From: Serratia sp. Ag1
GTDB taxonomy: Bacteria > Pseudomonadota > Gammaproteobacteria > Enterobacterales > Enterobacteriaceae
Assembly (NCBI RefSeq): GCF_000743355.1
Contig: NZ_JQEI01000026.1
Span: 248,001 to 312,000, forward strand
Direction: 5' to 3'
DNA: 64,000 nucleotides
Positions 18,446-28,815 of the stretch are shown one piece after another. Under the pieces are notes generated by a model. That model did no database searches. It had not been told where the DNA came from and saw only the letters and a program-made list of their open reading frames with translations. The translations under genes and the position numbers were made by a program. Each line of letters opens with the position of its first letter. Within the stretch, counting starts at the first letter, position 1.

Positions 18446-19216
18446 TTATTGTGCTGGTAGCGTTGGTACGTTGCTATCGAACCAGGTCTGGTAGATTTTT
18501 GCGTAAGTGCCGTCAGCGATGATCTTTTTCAGCCCGGCGTTGATTTTGTTACGCAGATCATCGTTCCCTTTTGCGACCGCAATGCCGAAGTACTGGCGCT
18601 CAAACTTGGCGTCAGAAACCAGCTTAAACTCTTTTTCCGGGTGGGTTTTGATGTAGAACTTGGCCACGCCAACGTCACCTACAGCGGCTCCAATACCGTC
18701 TTCATACAGCTCTTGCAGCATCAGCGGTGTGTTATCGAAGCGTTTGATTGCCGTACTGTTTTTGCCCAACGTGTCGGAAACCACAATGTCACCGGTACTG
18801 GAATTGACTACGCCCACTTTCAGCGCTTTCAGGGCGGCGATGGAGTCTACCGTGGAGTCTTTTGGCACCACAATAGCCTGTTCAGCCGGGAAGTAAGGCG
18901 AAGAGAAATCAACCATTTGCTTACGTTTTTCAGTAATGGTGATGCCAGAAATAATAATATCGCGATCGCCCGAGCCCAGGGTGGCAAAAATCCCTTCCCA
19001 CGGCGTATTCACCAGTTTCACCTGGAAACCTTCAGCTTTAGCGATAGCTTTAATAACATCAATATCAAAGCCTTCCAGCTCCTTATTGCTGTTTTCGAAT
19101 TCGAATGGGCGGTAAGTACCGCCTGAGCCGACCACGTAGGTGGGTTCCGCGGCGAATGAAGTTGCAGAAAAGGCGGCAGCCAGGCAGGCACCAATCAGCA
19201 CTAAACGTTTTAACAT
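18446..19216 (-). CDS. Polar amino acid ABC transporter, periplasmic binding protein
   Basis: A 256-residue solute-binding protein. A signal peptide (residues 1-22, ending ATSFA-A) is followed by the family pattern YRPFEFENSNKELEGFDIDVIKAIAK and by the conserved GTYAKIYQTWF C-terminus. It is the first gene of the operon. The family includes binders of Gln, His, Lys/Arg/Orn and cystine; ARG-box-like and palindromic sequences upstream suggest, without proving, a basic amino acid. In E. coli, ygbE and ftsB are neighbours, so this operon is an insertion relative to that order. Confidence 0.88.
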   Translation of the reverse strand: MLKRLVLIGACLAAAFSATSFAAEPTYVVGSGGTYRPFEFENSNKELEGFDIDVIKAIAKAEGFQVKLVNTPWEGIFATLGSGDRDIIISGITITEKRKQMVDFSSPYFPAEQAIVVPKDSTVDSIAALKALKVGVVNSSTGDIVVSDTLGKNSTAIKRFDNTPLMLQELYEDGIGAAVGDVGVAKFYIKTHPEKEFKLVSDAKFERQYFGIAVAKGNDDLRNKINAGLKKIIADGTYAKIYQTWFDSNVPTLPAQ

Positions 19217-19256
19217 TGTCTCTCCCTAGAAATTAAAGGTTATATATTGGATTTAT

Positions 19257-19277
19257 TTATGCACTTTACGTGCATAA
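19257..19277. promoter_or_regulatory. Perfect inverted repeat upstream of the ABC operon
   Basis: TTATGCAC and GTGCATAA (8 bp each) flank a 5-bp spacer, 41-61 bp upstream of the binding-protein start. Position and symmetry suggest an operator; the regulator is unknown. Confidence 0.5.
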
Positions 19278-19288
19278 AAATAAGCTTG

Positions 19289-19359
19289 TATGAATAAAAA
19301 TACAACCATTACCTAATGATGAAAATGCTAATAGTGCAAAATATGAATAGTTATTTCTC
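19289..19359. promoter_or_regulatory. Two ARG-box-like sequences (tentative)
   Basis: TATGAATAAAAATACAAC (19289-19306) and TATGAATAGTTATTTCTC (19342-19359) each resemble the 18-bp ArgR box (TGAAT, four A/T, ATTCA). The spacing is unlike the 3-bp gap of classical paired ARG boxes, so this stays tentative. The rest of the 19217-19611 gap holds an AAAGTGGC/GCCACTTT hairpin (19458-19480) and the presumed ftsB promoter. Confidence 0.3.
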
Positions 19360-19611
19360 TTGCGGTGTAAATATCTAGAGGGGATGAGAGAACCTGGTGC
19401 TTATTGCTGCATAATCTTGCCGGGATGACTGAAAGTGAATACGGCTTTTTTGTGGCTAAAGTGGCTTTTTTTGCCACTTTTGGGCGAGAATTAAGCGATG
19501 AGCTCAGGAAATGCCCATCCTCGCTCTGAATCTGCTGGCTAAATGCCGCTCCCGGTGTGGAGTCAAACAGAAAGTTGTGGGATGATTGGGCGGTTTTTTC
19601 AGGGGGCGGAG

Positions 19612-19932
19612 ATGGGAAAACTTACGCTACTATTGCTTGCCTTGCTCGGCTGGCTGCAGTATTCGCTGTGGCTGGGTAAAAATGGTATTCACGATTATGT
19701 GCGGGTTAATGAAGACGTAGCGGCTCAACAGAGCAACAATGCTAAATTAAAGGCGCGTAACGATCAGTTGTTTGCCGAGATCGACGATTTGAACGGCGGT
19801 CAGGAAGCGATTGAGGAACGTGCGCGTAATGAACTGGGGATGATTAAGCCCGGTGAGACTTTTTATCGTCTGGTGCCTGAGCAATACAGACGCAACGCGT
19901 TGTCCTCCACGCCAAATAACGTACAAAAATAA
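19612..19932 (+). CDS. ftsB: Cell division protein FtsB
   Basis: A 106-residue bitopic division protein that joins FtsL and FtsQ in the divisome. It begins [20 protein letters not shown], a single membrane helix, followed by a coiled coil (about residues 29-65) and a periplasmic tail. The start at 19612 is preferred over an in-frame ATG at 19543 because it has GGGGGCGGAG upstream and matches the E. coli start (103 residues). It begins the ftsB-ispD-ispF-truD-surE-pcm series with gaps of only a few bases. Confidence 0.95.
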   Translation: MGKLTLLLLALLGWLQYSLWLGKNGIHDYVRVNEDVAAQQSNNAKLKARNDQLFAEIDDLNGGQEAIEERARNELGMIKPGETFYRLVPEQYRRNALSSTPNNVQK

Positions 19933-19935
19933 CGC

Positions 19936-20643
19936 ATGAATCATTCCGCAATTTCTTTGCCGCAGGTGATCGCTGTCCTGCCCGCTGCCGGTATCGGTAG
20001 CCGCATGCAGGCCGATTGTCCGAAACAGTATTTAACTATCGGCCAGCAAACCATTCTTGAACACGCGATCCACGCTCTGCTGCGCCATCCGCGCATCCAG
20101 CAGGTGATCGTGGCTATCAGCCCCGACGACCATCACTTTAAGACCTTATCGATCGCTCAAGATCCCCGTGTGCGCACCGCCGTGGGTGGCCAGCAGCGTG
20201 CCGACTCGGTGATGGCCGGGCTGCGGCTGGCGGGTAACGCAGAGTGGGTGTTGGTGCATGATGCCGCGCGCCCTTGTCTGCATGCGGACGATCTGGAGCG
20301 CCTGTTGGCAATTACCGCACACAGTTCGGTGGGCGGCATTCTGGCTGCGCCAGTGCGTGATACCATGAAACGTGCGGAAACGGGCCGAAATGCTATCTCG
20401 CATACCGTTGATCGCCAGGATCTGTGGCATGCGCTGACACCGCAGCTATTCCCGTTGGAACTGTTGAAGCTGTGCCTGCAGCGTGCGCTGGATGAAGGTG
20501 CGACGGTGACCGACGAAGCCTCTGCACTGGAGCACTGCGGCTATCATCCGCTGCTGGTTGCGGGGCGTTCGGATAATATTAAAGTGACGCAGCCAGAAGA
20601 TTTGGCACTGGCGGCGTTCTATTTGACTCAGTTGAACAATTAA
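19936..20643 (+). CDS. ispD: 2-C-methyl-D-erythritol 4-phosphate cytidylyltransferase IspD
   Basis: A 235-residue enzyme of the MEP isoprenoid pathway that converts MEP and CTP to CDP-methylerythritol. The nucleotide-binding start [19 protein letters not shown] and the later HDAARPC and TDEASALE motifs are family hallmarks. It starts 3 bp after ftsB and ends 10 bp before ispF, the next-but-one enzyme of the same pathway. Confidence 0.96.
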   Translation: MNHSAISLPQVIAVLPAAGIGSRMQADCPKQYLTIGQQTILEHAIHALLRHPRIQQVIVAISPDDHHFKTLSIAQDPRVRTAVGGQQRADSVMAGLRLAGNAEWVLVHDAARPCLHADDLERLLAITAHSSVGGILAAPVRDTMKRAETGRNAISHTVDRQDLWHALTPQLFPLELLKLCLQRALDEGATVTDEASALEHCGYHPLLVAGRSDNIKVTQPEDLALAAFYLTQLNN

Positions 20644-20653
20644 GGAGCGCATG

Positions 20654-21127
20654 ATGCGTATCGGTCACGGTTTTGATGTCCATAAATTTGGCGGTGAAGG
20701 CCCGCTGGTGATCGGTGGAGTGCGCATTCCTTATGAAAAAGGTCTGCTGGCGCACTCGGACGGTGATGTGGTCTTACATGCAGTCACCGATGCTTTGCTG
20801 GGCGCGGCGGCATTGGGCGATATCGGTAAACTGTTCCCTGATACTGACCCGGCATTTAAAGGGGCCGACAGCCGCGAACTGCTGCGTGAGGCGTGGAAAC
20901 GCATTCGCGCCAAGGGGTATCGATTGGGCAACCTGGATGTGACCATTATCGCTCAGGCACCGAAAATGGCCCCGCATATTCCTCAGATGCGTATCTTCCT
21001 GGCGGAAGATCTGCTGTGCCATATGGATGACGTTAACGTTAAAGCCACCACCACCGAGCAGTTGGGTTTCACTGGCCGTGGTGAAGGGATTGCCTGTGAA
21101 GCCGTCGCCTTGTTGATCAAGGAATAG
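20654..21127 (+). CDS. ispF: 2-C-methyl-D-erythritol 2,4-cyclodiphosphate synthase IspF
   Basis: A 157-residue zinc enzyme that cyclises CDP-methylerythritol 2-phosphate. The metal ligands are in DVH (residues 8-10) and the later histidine of the HSDGDV segment, and the C-terminal [23 protein letters not shown] is conserved. Two ATGs lie in tandem at 20651 and 20654 behind AAGGAG; the second gives the usual [10 protein letters not shown] start and better spacing. Confidence 0.95.
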   Translation: MRIGHGFDVHKFGGEGPLVIGGVRIPYEKGLLAHSDGDVVLHAVTDALLGAAALGDIGKLFPDTDPAFKGADSRELLREAWKRIRAKGYRLGNLDVTIIAQAPKMAPHIPQMRIFLAEDLLCHMDDVNVKATTTEQLGFTGRGEGIACEAVALLIKE

Positions 21128-21131
21128 ACCT

Positions 21132-22178
21132 ATGGATATGGCAAATCTGACCTGGCTGCATGGCCAACCGCAGGCCCACGGGGTGCTGAAGGCTAACCCG
21201 GAAGATTTCGTGGTCGTGGAGGATCTGGGATTTACACCGGATGGTGAAGGCGAACATCTGTTGGTGAACATCCGTAAAAACGGCTGCAATACCCAGTTTG
21301 TGGCCGATTATCTGGCGAAGTTTGCCGGTATCCATGCGCGCGCTGTCAGCTATGCCGGTCTGAAAGATCGCCATGCAGTGACTGAGCAATGGTTCTGCCT
21401 GCATCTGCCGGGCAAAGACTCCCCTGACCTCAGCCAGTTTGCGCTTGAAGGCTGTGAAGTGCTGCAAGCCGCACGTCATCTGCGCAAGCTGCGCATCGGA
21501 TCGTTGAAAGGTAATGATTTTACTTTGGTATTGCGCCATATCAGCGATCGTCAGGAGGTAGAGCAGCGTTTACAGGCGATCGCTGCTGGTGGCGTGCCGA
21601 ATTACTTTGGCAGCCAGCGCTTTGGCCGTGGCGGTAACAACCTGGTGATGGCTCGCCGTTGGGCGAAGGACGAGATTCGCGTCAAAGAGCGCAGCAAACG
21701 CAGTTTTTATCTTTCGGCCAGCCGTAGCGCGCTATTCAATCTGATCGCCAGCCAGCGTCTGGCTAACCAACAGCAACGCAGCGTGCTGGAAGGTGATGCA
21801 TTGCAGCTTGCCGGGCGCGGCAGTTGGTTTGTCGCCAAGCCTGAGGAACTGAGCAGCCTGCAACAGCGCCTGGATGCCGGTGAATTACTGGTTACAGCTC
21901 CGTTGCCGGGGGACGGTGAGCCAGGTACCGCAGGCGAAGCGCTAAAATTTGAGCAGCAATGTTTGGCGGAACAGCCGGAGTTGCTTACGCTTTTAAGGCG
22001 CGAGCGTGTTGAACCCGCTCGGCGGGCCCTGCTGTTGCAGCCGCAGAAACTGCTGTGGAACTGGTGGGATGATGTCACCGTTGAATTGCGCTTTTGGTTG
22101 CCTGCAGGCAGTTTTGCTACCAGCGTAGTTCGCGAAATCATACAGCAGGATAACAGTGATGCGGATATTACTGAGTAA
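21132..22178 (+). CDS. truD: tRNA pseudouridine(13) synthase TruD
   Basis: A 348-residue pseudouridine synthase that modifies U13 of tRNA-Glu. The catalytic aspartate lies in [13 protein letters not shown] (Asp79), and NYFGSQRFG and [15 protein letters not shown] are family motifs. It starts 4 bp after ispF and its 3' end overlaps surE by 20 bp. Confidence 0.95.
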   Translation: MDMANLTWLHGQPQAHGVLKANPEDFVVVEDLGFTPDGEGEHLLVNIRKNGCNTQFVADYLAKFAGIHARAVSYAGLKDRHAVTEQWFCLHLPGKDSPDLSQFALEGCEVLQAARHLRKLRIGSLKGNDFTLVLRHISDRQEVEQRLQAIAAGGVPNYFGSQRFGRGGNNLVMARRWAKDEIRVKERSKRSFYLSASRSALFNLIASQRLANQQQRSVLEGDALQLAGRGSWFVAKPEELSSLQQRLDAGELLVTAPLPGDGEPGTAGEALKFEQQCLAEQPELLTLLRRERVEPARRALLLQPQKLLWNWWDDVTVELRFWLPAGSFATSVVREIIQQDNSDADITE

Positions 22179-22920
22179 TGATGATGGTGTTTCGGCACCG
22201 GGCATTCAGGCGTTGGCCAAGCGGCTGCGTGAATTTGCCGAGGTGCAGGTGGTGGCACCCGATCGCAACCGGAGCGGCTCTTCCAATGCGTTGACGCTGG
22301 AGTCGCCATTGCGCACGCTGACTATGCCAAATGGTGATATTGCGGTGCAACACGGCACGCCAACGGATTGTGTCTACCTGGGCGTCAACGCGCTGATGCG
22401 CCCAGCGCCTGATGTGGTGGTTTCTGGTATCAACGCTGGGCCAAATCTGGGTGATGATGTTATCTATTCCGGCACGGTTGCTGCGGCAATGGAAGGGCGC
22501 CATCTGGGCCTGCCTGCGCTTGCAGTGTCACTGAATGGCCACCAGCATTACGATACGGCTGCGGTGATCGCTTGTTCCCTGTTACGTGCCTTGCTGCGTG
22601 AACCGCTGCGCACCGGTAAAATCCTCAATATCAATGTGCCTGATTTACCGCTTTCGGCGATTAAAGGGATTCGTGTGACCCGTTGTGGCAGCCGACATCC
22701 TGCCGACCAGGTATTTTGCCAGCAGGATCCGCGTGGGCAGAATCTGTATTGGATTGGCCCACCGGGAGATAAGTGTGATGCGGGTCCGGACACTGATTTT
22801 GCTGCGGTGGAACAAGGGTATGTGGCAGTGACGCCTCTGCAGGTAGATTTGACCGCCTATGGGGCGCAGGATGTGCTAACAGCGTGGTTAACCAAAGTAG
22901 GGGTTAGCGGGGAATGGTGA
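22159..22920 (+). CDS. surE: 5'/3'-nucleotidase SurE
   Basis: A 253-residue metal-dependent nucleoside monophosphatase and exopolyphosphatase associated with stationary-phase survival. The metal-binding Asp pair is in LLSNDDG (residues 8-9), with the conserved [10 protein letters not shown] and [25 protein letters not shown]. The ATG at 22159 is chosen over a GTG one codon earlier, matching the E. coli length. The gene overlaps truD upstream and pcm downstream (7 bp). Confidence 0.95.
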   Translation: MRILLSNDDGVSAPGIQALAKRLREFAEVQVVAPDRNRSGSSNALTLESPLRTLTMPNGDIAVQHGTPTDCVYLGVNALMRPAPDVVVSGINAGPNLGDDVIYSGTVAAAMEGRHLGLPALAVSLNGHQHYDTAAVIACSLLRALLREPLRTGKILNINVPDLPLSAIKGIRVTRCGSRHPADQVFCQQDPRGQNLYWIGPPGDKCDAGPDTDFAAVEQGYVAVTPLQVDLTAYGAQDVLTAWLTKVGVSGEW

Positions 22921-23540
22921 ACAAGCGCATACAGACATTGTTGACGCAACTGCGCCAACAAGGGATCAGGGACGAACGGTTGCTCAAAGCAATCGAAGAT
23001 GTGCCGCGTGAGCGTTTTGTTGATGAAGCTCTTGAACACAAGGCGTATGAAAATACTGCATTACCGATCGGTTCCGGCCAGACGATTTCCCAGCCTTACA
23101 TGGTTGCGCGTATGACTGAGCTGCTGAACCTGACGCAAACTTCCAGAGTGTTGGAAATTGGTACCGGTTCAGGCTACCAGACCGCGATTCTGGCCCACTT
23201 GGTGCAACATGTTTGTTCGGTTGAGCGGATCAAAGGGTTACAGTGGCAGGCTAAGCGCCGCCTGAAACAGCTCGATCTGCACAACGTCTCGACGCGCCAT
23301 GGTGATGGCTGGCTGGGCTGGGCATCGCGTGGGCCGTTTGATGCCATCATTGTGACCGCCGCGCCCCCAGAGATTCCGCAGGCGCTGATGCAGCAACTGG
23401 ACGACGGGGGCATCCTGGTGCTGCCGGTGGGTGAGCAGGCGCAAACGTTGAAACGTATCCAGCGTAGTGGCGATGGGTTTTCTATCGATACCGTTGAAGC
23501 AGTGCGGTTTGTGCCTTTGGTAAAGGGCGAACTGGCCTAG
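22914..23540 (+). CDS. pcm: Protein-L-isoaspartate O-methyltransferase Pcm
   Basis: A 208-residue SAM-dependent methyltransferase that starts repair of isoaspartyl residues in aged proteins. The SAM-binding motif [13 protein letters not shown] is near residues 81-93, followed by [11 protein letters not shown] and [13 protein letters not shown]. Length is the same as E. coli Pcm. It overlaps surE by 7 bp and precedes nlpD, as in E. coli. Confidence 0.95.
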   Translation: MVNKRIQTLLTQLRQQGIRDERLLKAIEDVPRERFVDEALEHKAYENTALPIGSGQTISQPYMVARMTELLNLTQTSRVLEIGTGSGYQTAILAHLVQHVCSVERIKGLQWQAKRRLKQLDLHNVSTRHGDGWLGWASRGPFDAIIVTAAPPEIPQALMQQLDDGGILVLPVGEQAQTLKRIQRSGDGFSIDTVEAVRFVPLVKGELA

Positions 23541-23874
23541 CCTGAATTTGCTGTACAGGCAGAAATCTGTTGCACTTTTATAATGTCTGGTTAAGGTTTT
23601 AGCGTTTTATACCCGTCATACGTCAAGCAACTCGAATTATTTGGGGTATAACGATATTACTTTTTAATACATGCTGTTGTCTGATGATGTGGTTACACCA
23701 ATGTAGTGGGCATTAGCAGCGCTGCTTTTTTGTCTCCCTGGCAAGAGATGACCTGGAGTTCAGGGATCGGCTGAGGGAACCTTGCAACGTGGAAACTGAG
23801 AGAACCTTCAAGCTCAGCTACGATGTAAAGGGTATTTTTGGATATATCACTGATATTGCTGTCATGGGGGAAGC
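23541..23874. other. Intergenic region pcm-nlpD (334 bp)
   Basis: It holds one 43-bp ERIC-derived element (23608-23650) and presumably the nlpD promoter. No convincing small gene or clear terminator was seen. Confidence 0.5.
23608..23650 (-). repeat. 43-bp internally deleted ERIC element
   Basis: It has both ERIC ends (TATACCCGTCATACGTCAAG and CAACTCGAATTATTTGGGGTATA with one overlap removed) joined at a CAAG, with the 84-bp core absent. The same junction occurs at 59914-59956. Confidence 0.8.
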
Positions 23875-24858
23875 ATGAGCACGGGAAGCCCAATGATTAC
23901 TTTACGCCGCCTTGCGGTGTGTACGATGTTAAGTTTGTGGTTGGCAGGTTGTTCAAATAATAATTCCACCTCGGCACCTATCAGCAGCGTAGGCGGCGAT
24001 GGGGCTGTTGCATCGGGTAACTCGGGTGGCTCTGGGAATTCACAGGGGCGCATTGTTTATAACCGCAGTTACAATACGATACCGAAAGGAAGCTATAGCG
24101 GCAGCACTTACACCGTTAAACGTGGCGATACGCTGTTTTATATTGCCTGGATCACTGGGAATGATTTTCGTGACCTGGCCCAGCGTAATAATATTCCTCA
24201 GCCATATAATCTGGAAGTGGGCCAAACCATTCAGCTTGGCGGCAGTTCTGCTAACGGTAATGGCGGTATGTTGGCGGCTACCGATGCCACCAGCGGTGGC
24301 GTACCAAAGCCACCATCCAGTACTCAGATACAAACTGCAACGGTTGATTCTCAATCAACTAACGCGTATTCTGGTAACTCGGGTAAACAGAATGTAGGTA
24401 AGATGTTACCTGCATCAGGAGCTGCCGTGGCAGGTTCCGCCAGCGCTCCTGTTACCGCGCCAAGCACCCTCAGTAATAGCGCTCCGGTGAGTAGCTGGAG
24501 ATGGCCGACTGATGGCAAAATTATCGATAACTTCTCTTCATCGGAAGGTGGAAATAAAGGTATCGATATTGCTGGCACCCGTGGGCAACCTATTTTTGCT
24601 ACCGCCGATGGTCGCGTAGTTTATGCAGGTAATGCTTTACGGGGTTACGGTAATCTAATCATCATAAAACATAATGATGATTACCTGAGTGCCTACGCCC
24701 ACAACGACACAATGCTGGTCCGGGAACAACAAGAGGTCAAGGCGGGGCAAAAAATAGCAACGATGGGAAGCACCGGAACCAGTTCAGTACGTTTGCATTT
24801 TGAAATTCGTTACAAGGGGAAATCCGTAAACCCGCTGCGTTATCTTCCGCAGCGATAG
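23875..24858 (+). CDS. nlpD: Murein hydrolase activator NlpD
   Basis: A 327-residue outer membrane lipoprotein that activates AmiC during daughter-cell separation. The lipobox LAGC places the lipidated Cys near residue 26. Next come a linker, a LysM domain ([28 protein letters not shown], about residues 80-125), a low-complexity linker, and a degenerate M23 (LytM) domain ([44 protein letters not shown]). It is about 50 residues shorter than E. coli NlpD, mainly in the Gln/Pro linker. The main rpoS promoter of enterobacteria lies inside this gene. Confidence 0.95.
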   Translation: MSTGSPMITLRRLAVCTMLSLWLAGCSNNNSTSAPISSVGGDGAVASGNSGGSGNSQGRIVYNRSYNTIPKGSYSGSTYTVKRGDTLFYIAWITGNDFRDLAQRNNIPQPYNLEVGQTIQLGGSSANGNGGMLAATDATSGGVPKPPSSTQIQTATVDSQSTNAYSGNSGKQNVGKMLPASGAAVAGSASAPVTAPSTLSNSAPVSSWRWPTDGKIIDNFSSSEGGNKGIDIAGTRGQPIFATADGRVVYAGNALRGYGNLIIIKHNDDYLSAYAHNDTMLVREQQEVKAGQKIATMGSTGTSSVRLHFEIRYKGKSVNPLRYLPQR

Positions 24859-24911
24859 ATTGGGCAGGGTGCATTGTATTCTGCTCGCGGTATCACGGGT
24901 AGGAGCCGCTT

Positions 24912-25910
24912 ATGAGCCAAAATACGCTGAAAGTTAACGAGTTACATGATGATGCAGATTTCGATGAGAATGCCACGGAGGTTGAATCATTCGACGAAAA
25001 AGCACTGGCAGAGGAAGAGTCCAGTGAGAATGATTTGGCAGAAGACGAGCTCTTGTCTCAAGGTGTTACCCAACGCGTATTGGATGCGACGCAGCTCTAC
25101 CTGGGCGAAATCGGTTATTCCCCTCTGCTGACCGCAGAGGAAGAGGTTTATTTTGCGCGGCGTGCATTGCGCGGAGACGTGCCGTCCCGCCGCCGCATGA
25201 TAGAGAGCAACTTACGGCTGGTGGTGAAAATTGCCCGTCGTTACAGTAATCGCGGCCTGGCGCTGCTGGATCTGATTGAAGAGGGTAACCTCGGTCTGAT
25301 TCGTGCGGTGGAAAAGTTTGACCCAGAACGTGGTTTCCGTTTCTCTACTTATGCGACCTGGTGGATCCGCCAGACGATTGAACGGGCGATTATGAATCAA
25401 ACCCGTACCATTCGTTTGCCGATTCACATTGTTAAAGAACTGAATGTTTACTTGCGTACCGCGCGTGAGCTTTCACACAAACTGGATCACGAGCCGAGCG
25501 CTGAAGAGATTGCGGAGCAACTCGACAAGCCGGTTGATGACGTCAGCCGTATGCTGCGCCTGAACGAACGTATTACTTCGGTCGATACGCCGTTGGGTGG
25601 TGATTCTGAGAAAGCGCTGCTGGATATTCTGGCGGACGAGAAAGAGAATGGGCCGGAAGACACCACGCAAGACGATGATATGAAACAAAGCATCGTTAAG
25701 TGGTTGTTTGAATTGAACGCTAAACAGCGTGAAGTGCTGGCTCGTCGTTTCGGTCTGTTGGGCTATGAAGCCGCAACGTTGGAAGACGTAGGTCGTGAGA
25801 TTGGCTTGACACGTGAACGCGTTCGTCAGATTCAGGTTGAAGGCTTACGCCGTCTGCGTGAAATTCTGCAAACGCAAGGTCTGAGCATTGAGGCTCTGTT
25901 CCGCGAATAA
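24912..25910 (+). CDS. rpoS: RNA polymerase sigma factor RpoS
   Basis: A 332-residue stationary-phase sigma factor. An acidic N-terminal region (residues 1-50) is followed by region 1.2/2 ([60 protein letters not shown] split across positions about 98-160), region 3 and region 4 with the helix-turn-helix [19 protein letters not shown]. Length matches E. coli (330). It starts 53 bp after nlpD with TAGGAG upstream and ends before a strong terminator shared with mutS. Confidence 0.97.
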   Translation: MSQNTLKVNELHDDADFDENATEVESFDEKALAEEESSENDLAEDELLSQGVTQRVLDATQLYLGEIGYSPLLTAEEEVYFARRALRGDVPSRRRMIESNLRLVVKIARRYSNRGLALLDLIEEGNLGLIRAVEKFDPERGFRFSTYATWWIRQTIERAIMNQTRTIRLPIHIVKELNVYLRTARELSHKLDHEPSAEEIAEQLDKPVDDVSRMLRLNERITSVDTPLGGDSEKALLDILADEKENGPEDTTQDDDMKQSIVKWLFELNAKQREVLARRFGLLGYEAATLEDVGREIGLTRERVRQIQVEGLRRLREILQTQGLSIEALFRE

Positions 25911-25932
25911 GCGTGTTGATCTTATTAAAATG

Positions 25933-25965
25933 AAAACGGTGAGCATGAGGCTCACCGTTTTTTTT
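25933..25965. terminator. Bidirectional terminator rpoS / mutS
   Basis: AAAACGGTGAGC (25933-25944) pairs perfectly with GCTCACCGTTTT (25950-25961) and is followed by more T residues. The A-rich left flank gives a U-rich end for mutS on the other strand. Confidence 0.92.
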
Positions 25966-25986
25966 ACGCCTGCAATTTCAACCGGT

Positions 25987-28542
25987 TCAAACCAGGCTTT
26001 TCAGCCGATAGATCCATTCCAGCGCCTGGCGTGGTGACAGGGAATCCGGATCCAGCGCCTCTAAGGCTTCTACTGCAGGTGAAACCTCTTCACTCAGTAA
26101 AGTCATCTGAGTGGCATCTACCGTACCGGCTGCAGTTTGGCTAGAAAGACTTTCCAATTCACGCAGCTTCTGGCGAGCTCGTTTGATCACATCACGCGGT
26201 ACTCCGGCCAGTGCGGCAACTGCCAGCCCGTAGCTCTTGCTGGCTGCGCCATCTTGCACGCTGTGCATAAAAGCGATGGTATCACCGTGTTCCAAAGCAT
26301 CTAAATGCACGTTGACCACCCCCTCCATTTTCTCAGGCAAGGTGGTGAGTTCGAAATAATGTGTGGCAAACAGCGTCATGGCTTTGATGCGATTAGCCAG
26401 ATTTTCTGCACAGGCCCAAGCTAAAGACAACCCATCGTAGGTCGAAGTGCCACGACCAATCTCATCCATCAATACCAGGCTGTTTTCTGTGGCGTTATGC
26501 AGGATGTTGGCGGTTTCGGTCATTTCCACCATAAAAGTGGAGCGACCGGAGGCCAGATCGTCTGCCGCACCAACGCGAGTAAATATTCTATCCACCGGGC
26601 CAATGATGGCTTTTGTTGCAGGCACAAAACTGCCGATATGCGCCATCAGCACGATGAGTGCCGTTTGGCGCATATAGGTACTTTTACCACCCATATTTGG
26701 GCCAGTAATGATCAGCATGCGCCGTTGCGGCGACAATGAAACCGGGTTGGCAATAAAAGGTTCACTCAGCACTTGCTCTACGACCGGGTGACGTCCTTCT
26801 GCGATGCGGATACCCGGTTGTTCACTCATGGTTGGGCAAGCGTAGTTGAGTGTTTCGGCCCGTTCAGCCAGGTTGGCCAAGACATCCAACTCTGCCAACG
26901 CTCCGGCGCTTTGTTGCAGTTCTTCAAGGTGCGGCAATAACAGATCGAACAGTTCGTCGTACAGCCCTTTTTCGATCGCCAGTGCTTTCCCTTTTGAAGT
27001 CAGCACCTTGTCTTCGTATTCTTTCAGCTCTGGGATGATATAGCGTTCGGCATTTTTCAGCGTTTGGCGGCGGACATAGTGGATTGGCACCAGGTGGCTC
27101 TGCCCACGGCTGACCTGAATGTAATAGCCATGCACGCCGTTGAAACCCACTTTCAATGTATCCAGGCCGAGTTTCTCTCGCTCACGGATCTCAAGGCGAT
27201 CCAGATAGTCACTGGCTCCATCGGCCAGTGCTCGCCACTCATCCAGCTCTTCGTTATAGCCAGGTGCAATCACGCCACCATCACGAACTAGTACGGGCGG
27301 TGTTTCAACAATCGCGCGCTCCAAGAGCGCTTGCAACTCATCAAACTGACCGATTTGTGACAACAATTTTTGCACATGCGATGTTGCCGTGTTTTCCAGC
27401 AATGCGCGGATCTCCGGCAATTGTTGGAAAGCATGGCGCATACGTGCCAAATCGCGTGGTCGAGCAGTACGCAGTGCCAAGCGTGCCAGAATACGTTCCA
27501 GATCGCCGACTTGACGCAGCGGCTGCTGCAGATCGCTGCTCAATTCTTGCAGCGCAGCGATAGCCTGCTGGCGATTGTTCAGGATGTTGACGTCGCGAGT
27601 AGGCATATGCAGCCAGCGTTTCAGCATACGGCTGCCCATCGGTGTGACGGTGCGATCGAGGATCGCCGCCAGCGTGTTCTCACTGCCACCGGCAAGGTTT
27701 TGTGTGATTTCAAGATTGCGGCGGGTCGCTGCATCCATGATGATACCATCCTGCTGCCGCTCCATGGTGATCCCACGGATATGCGGCAGCGAGGTGCGCT
27801 GGGTATCTTTGACATATTGCAGCAGGCAACCTGCGGCGCGTAGTGCCTGATGTGCCTGTTCCACGCCAAAACCAGTGAGATCGCGGGTGCCGAATTGCAG
27901 GTTCAACTGCTGGCGGGCGGTTTCCAGCTCAAATTCCCACAACGGGCGACGGCGCAGGCCGTGACGCTGTTCAATCAGCGCCATCTGCTCAAAACTTTCT
28001 GAGTATAAAAGCTCTGCCGGATTGGTGCGTTGCAGTTCTGCGGCCATGGTTTCTATGTCTGCCGGTTCGGCAACGCGGAAGCGGCCAGAACTGATGTCCA
28101 GCGTAGCGTAACCAAAACCGCGGGCATCCTGCCAAATAGCGGCTAGCAAGTTGTCTTGCCGTTCTTGCAATAAGGCCTCGTCGGTGATGGTACCGGGGGT
28201 GACAATGCGGACCACTTTACGTTCCACCGGGCCTTTACTGGTAGCCGGATCCCCAATCTGTTCGCAAATCGCGACCGATTCACCCAGTTGGACCAGTTTA
28301 GCCAGATAATTTTCTACCGCATGATGAGGAACGCCTGCCATTGGGATAGGCTCGCCCGCAGAGGCACCGCGTTTGGTCAGCGATATATCCAGCAACTGTG
28401 ATGCGCGCTTGGCATCATCATAAAACAGCTCATAGAAATCCCCCATCCGATAGAACAGCAGGATTTCTGGATGCTGAGCTTTGAGCCGGAGATACTGCTG
28501 CATCATTGGCGTGTGTGAATCGAAACTTTCGGTGCTTGTCAT
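25987..28542 (-). CDS. mutS: DNA mismatch repair protein MutS
   Basis: An 851-residue mismatch-recognition ATPase that, with MutL and MutH, repairs replication errors. The mismatch-wedging Phe-X-Glu is at residues 36-38 (GDFYELF). The ATPase domain carries the Walker A motif GPNMGGKST, then [19 protein letters not shown], the Walker B motif [16 protein letters not shown] and the FATHYFELT segment. A C-terminal oligomerisation tail is present. Length is close to E. coli (853). It is convergent with rpoS and has 462 bp of upstream sequence before the next gene. Confidence 0.97.
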   Translation of the reverse strand: MTSTESFDSHTPMMQQYLRLKAQHPEILLFYRMGDFYELFYDDAKRASQLLDISLTKRGASAGEPIPMAGVPHHAVENYLAKLVQLGESVAICEQIGDPATSKGPVERKVVRIVTPGTITDEALLQERQDNLLAAIWQDARGFGYATLDISSGRFRVAEPADIETMAAELQRTNPAELLYSESFEQMALIEQRHGLRRRPLWEFELETARQQLNLQFGTRDLTGFGVEQAHQALRAAGCLLQYVKDTQRTSLPHIRGITMERQQDGIIMDAATRRNLEITQNLAGGSENTLAAILDRTVTPMGSRMLKRWLHMPTRDVNILNNRQQAIAALQELSSDLQQPLRQVGDLERILARLALRTARPRDLARMRHAFQQLPEIRALLENTATSHVQKLLSQIGQFDELQALLERAIVETPPVLVRDGGVIAPGYNEELDEWRALADGASDYLDRLEIREREKLGLDTLKVGFNGVHGYYIQVSRGQSHLVPIHYVRRQTLKNAERYIIPELKEYEDKVLTSKGKALAIEKGLYDELFDLLLPHLEELQQSAGALAELDVLANLAERAETLNYACPTMSEQPGIRIAEGRHPVVEQVLSEPFIANPVSLSPQRRMLIITGPNMGGKSTYMRQTALIVLMAHIGSFVPATKAIIGPVDRIFTRVGAADDLASGRSTFMVEMTETANILHNATENSLVLMDEIGRGTSTYDGLSLAWACAENLANRIKAMTLFATHYFELTTLPEKMEGVVNVHLDALEHGDTIAFMHSVQDGAASKSYGLAVAALAGVPRDVIKRARQKLRELESLSSQTAAGTVDATQMTLLSEEVSPAVEALEALDPDSLSPRQALEWIYRLKSLV

Positions 28543-28706
28543 AAGGTTACCGTTTCCAATCCATTGAATTTAAAGTTGATTGTGATCTTTTTTGTCATTA
28601 TTGAGTATCGCGTTATCTCATGAAAAATCACTAGGTTTCACTTGTTGAGCTGGAGGTAAGGGTCAGCATAATTAAATCAATTAGTTGGTCATAAAGCGGA
28701 GCATAT

Positions 28707-28769
28707 ATGACGGGCAAACAGGCTGGCAAACCTTTGTCGCCAATGATGCAGCTTATGGATAAAAACTGA
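28707..28769 (+). CDS. Possible 20-residue small protein
   Basis: ATG at 28707 with GGAG 5 bp upstream encodes MTGKQAGKPLSPMMQLMDKN and a TGA stop. I do not recognise the peptide. The spacing of the ribosome site is good, but so short an ORF could be chance. Confidence 0.2.
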   Translation: MTGKQAGKPLSPMMQLMDKN

Positions 28770-28815
28770 ACGGATATCGGTAAGCGCCGGAACCTGGGTA
28801 TTGCAATTTTCTCTG

